In this document: positions 58,165 to 64,000 of the stretch, piece by piece | Layout of the letters: each line of letters starts with the position of its first letter | Position numbering within the stretch: position 1 is the stretch's first letter | Assembly: GCF_000686845.1 (NCBI RefSeq) | Contig: NZ_KK366025.1 | Span: 41,395 to 105,394, forward strand | Reading direction: 5' to 3' | Length of the DNA stretch: 64,000 nt | Origin: Paenibacillus sp. UNC451MF | Lineage (GTDB): Bacteria > Bacillota > Bacilli > Paenibacillales > NBRC-103111 | Position numbers and translations under genes: made by a program | Notes under the pieces: generated by a model | Databases searched by the model: none | What the model was told of the DNA's origin: nothing | The model's input: only the letters and a program-made list of their open reading frames with translations

Positions 58165-59103
58165 CTATTCGGCCCGATCGGCAGGCTTGATAAAACGGTT
58201 AGCCGCTAGGGTACACACCAACAGAATAAGGAATACGACAACTCCGATGGCGGATGCATAACCAAGCTCGTTGTATTCAAAGCCTTTTTTGTACAAATAC
58301 AGGGCCGGCGTCAGAGTGGAGAATCCAGGTCCGCCGTTAGTAAGGACAAGCACATTCTCAAAGCTTTGAAACTGCTGGATGAATGCAAGGATGAGAATAA
58401 GACGAAGCTGGCTGCGTATCAGGGGGAGCTCAATATGACGCAGTCTCTGCAAGCTGTTCATCCCATCCATGCCTCCGACTTCAAAAAGCTCTTGAGGAAT
58501 AGCAACCAATCCTGCCAGATAAATCAAAAACGAAATACCCGATACCCACGGAAAGCTGATGAATACGATCGACCATAAAGCGGTGCCGCTCTCGCCCAGC
58601 CATGCGTGACTCAGCTGCTCCATCCCAACGACCTCAAGAAGCCGATCCAATAATCCATCACTAACGTAAATCCACTTCCATAATAAAAATACGATAATCT
58701 GCGGCACGACCATCGGGAGAACAAACATAAATTTATAAAAAGATCTTACCCCTGTTTGTTTTATGCGAAATACACCGATGGCGGCCAACAGAGGAAACGT
58801 CAGTTGAATCAAAAGAAAGCTTCCGGTGAAGAGAGCAATGTTTTTCATCGAAACATAGAAGGTTGTATCGTGGAACAAGGTAATAAAATTGTCCCACCCG
58901 ATAAACCGATTCACGTTCGCTCCGTTCCATTCATAGAACGATTGAAGGAAAGCATGGACGAACGGCGTATATTTGAACATCCCAATCGATACCAGAATTG
59001 GAGCTAGAAATAAATACGCTTTGAAATGCTTCGCTAGCCGCCTTTTCCAGTAGCCGCCCGATCGGATTTGTTCGGGACGATCCATGGACATCCGTTTTGC
59101 CAA
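58165..59103 (-). CDS. Carbohydrate ABC transporter permease (MalF/UgpA-like)
   Basis: A membrane protein of about 312 residues with six hydrophobic segments and the CUT1 pattern FLAPILVSIGMFKYTPFVHA near the N-terminus; the EAA loop is PQELFEVGGMDGMNSLQRLR. The best start is a TTG at 59103 with AAGGAGG eight bases upstream; the GTG at 59112 is too close to that site. It follows the MocA-type gene by a few bases, so the dehydrogenase and importer are co-expressed. Confidence 0.9.
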   Translation of the reverse strand: MAKRMSMDRPEQIRSGGYWKRRLAKHFKAYLFLAPILVSIGMFKYTPFVHAFLQSFYEWNGANVNRFIGWDNFITLFHDTTFYVSMKNIALFTGSFLLIQLTFPLLAAIGVFRIKQTGVRSFYKFMFVLPMVVPQIIVFLLWKWIYVSDGLLDRLLEVVGMEQLSHAWLGESGTALWSIVFISFPWVSGISFLIYLAGLVAIPQELFEVGGMDGMNSLQRLRHIELPLIRSQLRLILILAFIQQFQSFENVLVLTNGGPGFSTLTPALYLYKKGFEYNELGYASAIGVVVFLILLVCTLAANRFIKPADRAE

Positions 59104-59116
59104 TTCGTCCACCTCC

Positions 59117-60121
59117 TTACCCTATGGCGGGTACCTCTACCGCATTACCGCCAGATTGATGTGATCGGATGGCCGCCTCAATGACTTCCTGCGCAGCCAA
59201 TGCTTCAGCACCCGATCCTTCGATCTCTTCAGGCAAAGCCTGCTCCTTCAACTGTTCGATAAAGCGATGGATTCGATTGCCAAACGTATCGTTAAAGCCC
59301 TGCATTCCTCGCATGATCGAGTTTTGCATAACGAGCTTTTCACTGCTCTGGCGCGGATAATAGGTGATGTTCTCGTACACATTCTCAATGACGAACCTGC
59401 CTTCCGTTCCAGCAGCTTCGCACCATTCGATCGGGTGCAGCATCGACATATCGTAGCTCCCTGTCAAATGGCCGACCGCCCCATTGGCGAATTCCATATT
59501 GACACTTGCTGTCGACCATGTCTTACGTCCCGGAGCTTTATTCATAAAAGCCTGTACCCGCTTCACATCACCGAAAAAATACCGCATGACATCAATGGAA
59601 TGTGGATGCAATGCCCTCATATGAAACCACTCAGTAAAATCCGCTTTATTGTCGATGGTCAGACGCATGTTAATGAACAGCGGAGTGCCGAGCATACTGC
59701 GTTCGATCCATTCTTTTCCCTTGGCGGCTGCCGGGGTGAATCGATGATTCAGATTGCAAGCAAAACGTACGCCCCGGTCCGCAGCCGCTTTCACCATAGC
59801 CCGTGCTTCCTCGATTCGGTTGGAGATCGGCTTCTCAACGAGCACATCCTTGCCCGCTTCAATAGCGACCATCACGGGTTCATAGTGATGGCTCCCCTTC
59901 TCTTCTCCTCCTGTGGCCACACAGACCATATCGATCTCCTCGCTCTCCAACAAACGCCTGAGATCGGTGTAAGCCTTAACCCCGTAAGTTATCGCAGCTT
60001 CCCGCACTCGCTCCTCCATAATGTCACAAACTGCGACAAGCTCGGTATCCGGGTGTTGATCATAATAACGACAATGGATTTTCCCAATGTTATTCACGCC
60101 GACTACAGCTGTTCGTATCAT
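59117..60121 (-). CDS. Gfo/Idh/MocA-family dehydrogenase
   Basis: A 334-residue NAD(P)-dependent dehydrogenase of sugars, sugar acids or inositols. The nucleotide-binding start is AVVGVNNIGKIHCRYY; the catalytic Lys is in VLVEKPISNRIEEAR near residue 95, and the substrate-domain His residues are in FHMRALHPHSIDVMRYFFGD. AGGAGG lies eight bases before the ATG. Located between the sulfatase-like hydrolase and the permease genes, it likely oxidises the freed sugar or polyol. Confidence 0.9.
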   Translation of the reverse strand: MIRTAVVGVNNIGKIHCRYYDQHPDTELVAVCDIMEERVREAAITYGVKAYTDLRRLLESEEIDMVCVATGGEEKGSHHYEPVMVAIEAGKDVLVEKPISNRIEEARAMVKAAADRGVRFACNLNHRFTPAAAKGKEWIERSMLGTPLFINMRLTIDNKADFTEWFHMRALHPHSIDVMRYFFGDVKRVQAFMNKAPGRKTWSTASVNMEFANGAVGHLTGSYDMSMLHPIEWCEAAGTEGRFVIENVYENITYYPRQSSEKLVMQNSIMRGMQGFNDTFGNRIHRFIEQLKEQALPEEIEGSGAEALAAQEVIEAAIRSHQSGGNAVEVPAIG

Positions 60122-60151
60122 GGTGGCTGCCTCCTAAAAGTTCTCGTGAGA

Positions 60152-61543
60152 CTACTTGCTCACTTTGTTCGCCTGAAGCGAACGAGCCGTGAGGGAGCTG
60201 CCGATATGCAGCGTGTCATACGCTTGTTGGGAGGAGGTGAAGGGTGCATCTCCCTTGCCATGCCACCCAAGGTTCCTGTACATCGGATTCGTACGTCCCG
60301 TTTGCTCTTCACGACGCTGAATATGCGCCTCCATCCTTGCGGTCAGCAGCTCGACAATTTCCAGCTCTTGTTCAGCCACGTTGTTGTTCTCTAATGGGTC
60401 TTCAATTAAATTATAGAGTTCAACCTCCGGCTTGAAATGAAAATCAGGCTCAAGAGCGCGGATCAGCTTCCAATGAGGCGTGCGCCAGCCATGCTTGCGC
60501 ATCCATGTACATTCCGTAAGATACAGTTCGCTAACGCGACGATCAGGCTGCCCTTTGATGAAGGGCAATAAGCTCTGTCCGTCTGCTTCCATCGGCTCTT
60601 CAATTTCAAGCAGCTCCAATATGGTCGGCATAATATCATGTATCACGCTGACGTCAGACACTCTCTTTCCGGCAGGTACCTTTCCCGGAAACTTGAGAAT
60701 CAAAGGTACGACCAGCGTACAATCATAAAGTCCATGATGATCAAAATAGCAGTCATGCTCATATAGAGTCTCCCCATGGTCGGAGGTGACAACAATTAAT
60801 GTCTCCTCTGTCAGGCCCAACGAATCAACGGACTGGATGATATTTTGGATGCATGCATCCATGTAGGCAACGGCTCCATCGTATTGGGCGCACACATATT
60901 CCTGATCTGTAACTCCTTCAGGAATCCAAGACTGTAGAAAGTCCGCAAACGGTTTAAACTGATACACCGGTTCCATCGATTGATTGGACGGGTCTTGTTC
61001 GTCGCCTCCGTAGAAGATCCTTTCAAACGGCTTCGGAGGTAAATATGGAGAGTGTGGGTCCATATGCCGGAGGAATAGGAAAAACGGCTTGTCGTCCTTT
61101 GCCAGACGGTTCAGTTCAGGTAGAGCGACCTTATTTAAATTGTCCGCTTTCGGACATCTTCCTGTTTCATCCGGCAGCCATGCCTCATAATCCAAATAGT
61201 TGTCGAAACCTCGTGAAGAAGGATTACCCGTAAAGCCCACACATGTCGTGTTGTAACCGGACTCGCCAAGAACCTCGGCCAATGTCTTGCCTTCTAGTGG
61301 CCCCTTATGACGAAGGGCAACCACGTCAGTACCGAAGCAGTCCTTCCCAGTTAGCATCGCTGCATATGCCGGTGTTGTCGGGATGCTCGGACTGAAGTGC
61401 TGCTCGAACAAGACACCTTCATCCGCAAGCTTATCTAGATGCGGAGTCGTCAATTTATTATAGCCATAAGCGCTCATTCTATCTCTTCGCAGGCTATCAA
61501 TGCCTAGAACGATTAAATTAGGCTTCTTTTGGGATGTGGACAT
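60152..61543 (-). CDS. Sulfatase-fold hydrolase lacking the formylglycine motif
   Basis: A 463-residue member of the alkaline phosphatase superfamily. The metal-binding start NLIVLGIDSLRRDRMSAYGY, the region VTSDHGETLYEHDCYFDHHG, and the closing SELYLTECTWMRKHGW resemble sulfatases. But the modification motif C/S-x-P-x-R reads T-T-P-A-Y: Thr instead of Cys or Ser, and Tyr instead of Arg. It cannot form formylglycine, so it is more likely a phosphodiesterase, phosphatase or transferase using Thr as nucleophile, as nucleotide pyrophosphatases do. The ATG at 61543 has AAAGGAG ten bases upstream. Confidence 0.85.
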   Translation of the reverse strand: MSTSQKKPNLIVLGIDSLRRDRMSAYGYNKLTTPHLDKLADEGVLFEQHFSPSIPTTPAYAAMLTGKDCFGTDVVALRHKGPLEGKTLAEVLGESGYNTTCVGFTGNPSSRGFDNYLDYEAWLPDETGRCPKADNLNKVALPELNRLAKDDKPFFLFLRHMDPHSPYLPPKPFERIFYGGDEQDPSNQSMEPVYQFKPFADFLQSWIPEGVTDQEYVCAQYDGAVAYMDACIQNIIQSVDSLGLTEETLIVVTSDHGETLYEHDCYFDHHGLYDCTLVVPLILKFPGKVPAGKRVSDVSVIHDIMPTILELLEIEEPMEADGQSLLPFIKGQPDRRVSELYLTECTWMRKHGWRTPHWKLIRALEPDFHFKPEVELYNLIEDPLENNNVAEQELEIVELLTARMEAHIQRREEQTGRTNPMYRNLGWHGKGDAPFTSSQQAYDTLHIGSSLTARSLQANKVSK

Positions 61544-61591
61544 TGCTTTCACTCTCCTTTAGTTTCCGTAGAACCCTTTGGGTGTCCAAGA

Positions 61592-62398
61592 TTATCTGGC
61601 TCCCAGCTGCTTCAAGCAAGCATTGAGGTACCCGTACGTTTCTGCAGCAATAATGGATACTTGTGCCAGGGAATGTTCCGGCTTCGCACCTATGACTTCC
61701 AGAACGACCGGCCCGTCGTATTGGTGATCAACCATAGCCTTGCAGTAATCGAAGAGGTTAATGTCCCCGCGACCGCATGCCTGCAGCTCTATCGGACCCG
61801 GTCCCTGCTCTCTTCCTTTGCAATCTCGAATATGAACATGCTTCACTCTACTGATCACAGCGGGCAGCGCATCCTCCGGATTTTCATTTGCCCGGTAAAT
61901 ATGGCTTGGGTCCATGTCGATTCCAAACGCCGAGGAAGATATTTCCGACATGGCTCTGAGCGTAGTAGGCGTATCATGAATCGCTTGACCAATATGCGCT
62001 TTCACACACAAGGTGACCCCCAAGGCAGAGGCTTGCTCCGACATTCTCTGAAGCTGTTCAATCGAGCGTTGAATGTCTTCCTCCACACCTGTTTTGCCGC
62101 CCGGACCTATATTGACGATCGGGATACCGATTTCTGCCGCAGCCTCGAATGCAGTCAGGAGCCGCTGCTCGTCTTTGACGCTGCCGAACTCCATCGATAG
62201 AAAGCTCAAACCGTTGTCTTCCACAACCGATCGAAGCTGAGCCGCCTGTTCCTTCCAGCGAGCAAGATCCAAGTGCTCGCACATGCCTTGAATCGCTGAA
62301 ATCTCTACTCCGTCAAACCCGCTAAGCGCTATGTGCCGTGCTGCATCGGCAAAATCAAACTCTTTAAACAATACTGAATTGACACCAAGTTTTATCAT
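61592..62398 (-). CDS. Sugar phosphate isomerase/epimerase-like TIM barrel protein
   Basis: A 268-residue xylose-isomerase-like (AP endonuclease 2) TIM barrel. The metal ligands are suggested by FLSMEFGSVKDEQRL, the VCVKAHIGQ segment, FGIDMDPSHIYRANENP near residue 180 and VKHVHIRDCKGRE near 205, and a late Glu in GPVVLEVIGAKP. Relatives are inosose isomerases, tagatose/fructose epimerases and hydroxypyruvate isomerases. Within the operon it probably isomerises the keto-sugar made by the two MocA dehydrogenases. The ribosome binding site AAGGGAG lies 13 bases from the ATG. Confidence 0.85.
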   Translation of the reverse strand: MIKLGVNSVLFKEFDFADAARHIALSGFDGVEISAIQGMCEHLDLARWKEQAAQLRSVVEDNGLSFLSMEFGSVKDEQRLLTAFEAAAEIGIPIVNIGPGGKTGVEEDIQRSIEQLQRMSEQASALGVTLCVKAHIGQAIHDTPTTLRAMSEISSSAFGIDMDPSHIYRANENPEDALPAVISRVKHVHIRDCKGREQGPGPIELQACGRGDINLFDYCKAMVDHQYDGPVVLEVIGAKPEHSLAQVSIIAAETYGYLNACLKQLGAR

Positions 62399-62444
62399 AA
62401 TAGATCACACGCTCCCTTTTATTTAAAATCCTATAGGCAAAGGC

Positions 62445-63551
62445 TTATTTCATGGACAGCGGGTCGCCGTGGAATGCCGGCAGCGGGTGAGGTCTGACTA
62501 CCGCACCACCCTGTTCATACGACTCGATAACTGCATACGTATATTCCAGCACAGCCAGCGCATCACGGCCGGAGGCACGGATATGCTCTCGGGGAACTCC
62601 GTTCGAAATATCTTCCAGAAAAGCATGCAGCCTATTGTTGAAGGTGGTGTTAAACTCCGTCACACCAGATGACGTCACTTCCGGCTGAGGATGGGCTCCA
62701 ATAACCGGCACCCCTTTTTGTGCACGCCAATAGGATACTTTCTCCACACAGTTTTCAATGTTGAACGTCCCTTTCGTTCCGCCAACCTCCATACTCCACC
62801 AACCGCCCAACCCGTAAGTGGCATCGCCTCTCTGGCTGAGCAAATAGCCTGCGGCACCGCTCGCGAACTTAACGTGAATGCTGTTGATCGAAACGGTAAT
62901 ATCACCGGAGCTTTTACGAAAGCCTGCTTGATTAGAAAACGTCTGAACATGCGTGATATCTCCGCAATAATAACGCATGACGCTAAACGGATGGGTTAAG
63001 AACGCTTTCATATGAAAATAAGGCTGACCTTTATCTTTTGGGGATTTCGGGGCCGAATACATGTCCTCTCCGCCGTTGAAGCCCATTTTGGCCAAGCAAT
63101 AAACAGTTTCACCGATATCTCCAGAATCCATATACTGTCTTGCTCTTTCGGCCGGAGCTGAGAAATAATGATTCAGATTACAGCCTAGGGTCACTTTCTT
63201 CTCAGCTGCGAACCGGACTAGTTCTCTGCCTTCGCGGATATCATTAGCAAGCGGTTTTTCTATCAACACATGCTTCCCAGCAGCAATCGCCTGCATGGCA
63301 GGCTCGAAATGCCAGCTCCCGTTGTCAATTCCGCCGGTCGTCACATCCACAATATCCAAATCCGGCTCTTGCTCCAGCATGTCCTCCAAGCGGTAATAAG
63401 CCCTAACGCCATATTTCTCAGCCGCTTTATCAGCTCTTTCCTTCACAACATCGCAAACCGCAACGACCTGACCCAAAGGATCCGTCGCATAGCATTCCGC
63501 ATGACGCATCCCAATTCCGTTCATTCCGACAATTCCGATTTTCAGTGCCAT
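62445..63551 (-). CDS. Gfo/Idh/MocA-family dehydrogenase
   Basis: A second dehydrogenase of this family in the cluster, 368 residues. It begins IGIVGMNGIGMRHAECYA, with the catalytic Lys in VLIEKPLANDIREGR near residue 97 and the catalytic-His region in YFHMKAFLTHPFSVMRYYCGD. GGAGGGG lies eight bases before the ATG. It shares its layout with the other cluster member (FHM, then HPxSVMRYxxGD) but is clearly a different paralogue, so the two may act on successive positions or on different sugars. It appears to be the first complete gene of the operon. Confidence 0.9.
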   Translation of the reverse strand: MALKIGIVGMNGIGMRHAECYATDPLGQVVAVCDVVKERADKAAEKYGVRAYYRLEDMLEQEPDLDIVDVTTGGIDNGSWHFEPAMQAIAAGKHVLIEKPLANDIREGRELVRFAAEKKVTLGCNLNHYFSAPAERARQYMDSGDIGETVYCLAKMGFNGGEDMYSAPKSPKDKGQPYFHMKAFLTHPFSVMRYYCGDITHVQTFSNQAGFRKSSGDITVSINSIHVKFASGAAGYLLSQRGDATYGLGGWWSMEVGGTKGTFNIENCVEKVSYWRAQKGVPVIGAHPQPEVTSSGVTEFNTTFNNRLHAFLEDISNGVPREHIRASGRDALAVLEYTYAVIESYEQGGAVVRPHPLPAFHGDPLSMK

Positions 63552-63751
63552 CGTTCACGCCCCTCCACTTGCTCAAAAAACAAGCGGGGACTGCACCACC
63601 TTTCCTGTTCTGGAGTACGAAACCTAACCGTCATAACCCTATTGCCATATATCCGATCTGCTTATATCATAATCCACGCCATATGCCACAGCATTGCTGA
63701 TTGAGACATCCTTAGAGTCGATTGCGTCAAAGTTATGTGTCGAATGATGAT

Positions 63752-64000
63752 CTACAAACTATGCTTTGTACGAGCATTCTCTAGCGCGTCATAGCGGTCC
63801 CGATGCGGGTTCTGTATCCACTCCTCCCACGTTAAGCCTACTGCTCCAAGGATTGACTCGATCCGATGCCGAAATGGCAGCTGCGCTTCTTGAATTTGTT
63901 TCATCATCGGGTCCGGCCTCCCGACCAGCTTACCCGTCACATACTGAATCAGCTTATTCTCCAGCTCCTCAGCTAATTCCGGTTCCGAATCGGCCAAATT
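63752..64000 (-). CDS. C-terminal part of an unidentified protein, possibly a sulfatase
   Basis: An open frame enters from the right edge and ends at 63752, giving the last 82 residues. They are charged and helical: ELAEELENKLIQYVTGKLVG, RPDPMMKQIQEAQLPFRHRI, ending HRDRYDALENARTKHSL. The GRPDPM element followed by a helical tail resembles the C-termini of some cytosolic sulfatases. I cannot identify it with certainty. The 200 bases between it and the MocA gene hold no clear terminator, and no promoter stands out. Confidence 0.45.
   Translation of the reverse strand, partial: NLADSEPELAEELENKLIQYVTGKLVGRPDPMMKQIQEAQLPFRHRIESILGAVGLTWEEWIQNPHRDRYDALENARTKHSL

Noticed and set aside
59267-60394. 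Plus-strand open frame of 375 residues
   Set aside because: Antisense to a MocA dehydrogenase and a sulfatase-fold gene that both have full motifs and good ribosome binding sites.

Overview
The window looks like a chromosomal segment of a Paenibacillus-like member of the Bacillota. Reasons: strong AGGAGG-type ribosome binding sites, sigma-A promoters of the TTGACA-17-TATAAT kind, Rho-independent terminators after most units, ATG/GTG/TTG starts, and gene sets typical of that group (a yxe sulfur operon, Lpl-type carbohydrate ABC transporters with a membrane-bound AraC regulator, many Gfo/Idh/MocA dehydrogenases). No tRNA, rRNA, CRISPR array, phage or intact insertion sequence was seen.

Region 1 (1-15540, nearly all on the minus strand) holds the 3'-truncated end of a Gly-rich peptidoglycan-binding protein gene, ribokinase, and a complete-looking ethanolamine-utilisation (eut) microcompartment operon. 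Read in transcription order, the eut operon is eutL, a BMC hexamer, eutE, eutM, pduL, a eut-associated protein, eutN, eutS, eutP, eutW, eutV, eutA, eutB, eutC, a 42-residue membrane peptide, and an APC permease in place of EutH. It starts from a good promoter at 15507-15535. Its leader carries an ANTAR-type antiterminator that EutV, encoded in the same operon, should control. No cobalamin adenosyltransferase (EutT), EutH, EutG or EutQ is present in the window.

Region 2 (15637-22611) is an operon with the same gene order as Bacillus subtilis yxeKLMNOPQ, the S-(2-succino)cysteine salvage pathway: monooxygenase, N-acetyltransferase, three-part amino-acid ABC importer, deacetylase and MmgE/PrpD protein. 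A strong terminator sits in its leader.

Region 3 (22649-31519) carries a phosphotransferase, a decayed ABC-F resistance gene that keeps its attenuator, a drug-efflux MFS with its TetR regulator, nitric oxide synthase, and an Lpl-type sugar ABC transporter. The transporter is preceded by four TTAACA direct repeats.

Region 4 (31740-51210) is mixed. It has a membrane AraC regulator, a MocA dehydrogenase, MarR, UDP-GlcNAc 2-epimerase, a broken MerR gene behind a MerR-type 19-bp-spacer promoter driving an SRPBCC protein and a GC-rich QacA-like MFS, alpha-L-fucosidase with a divergent AraC gene, an orphan sugar-binding lipoprotein, a heterodimeric ABC exporter, and three NAD(P)-dependent oxidoreductases (two D-2-hydroxyacid dehydrogenases and an aldo/keto reductase).

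Region 5 (51493-64000, all minus) is a catabolic cluster for a probably sulfated or phosphorylated glycan or polyol. It contains a YjhG/YagF-type dehydratase with a cre site, a GntR regulator with an operator, a true sulfatase, a sulfatase-fold enzyme lacking the formylglycine residue, a sugar ABC importer, two MocA dehydrogenases and a TIM-barrel isomerase. A 278-bp interrupted palindrome separates regions 4 and 5.
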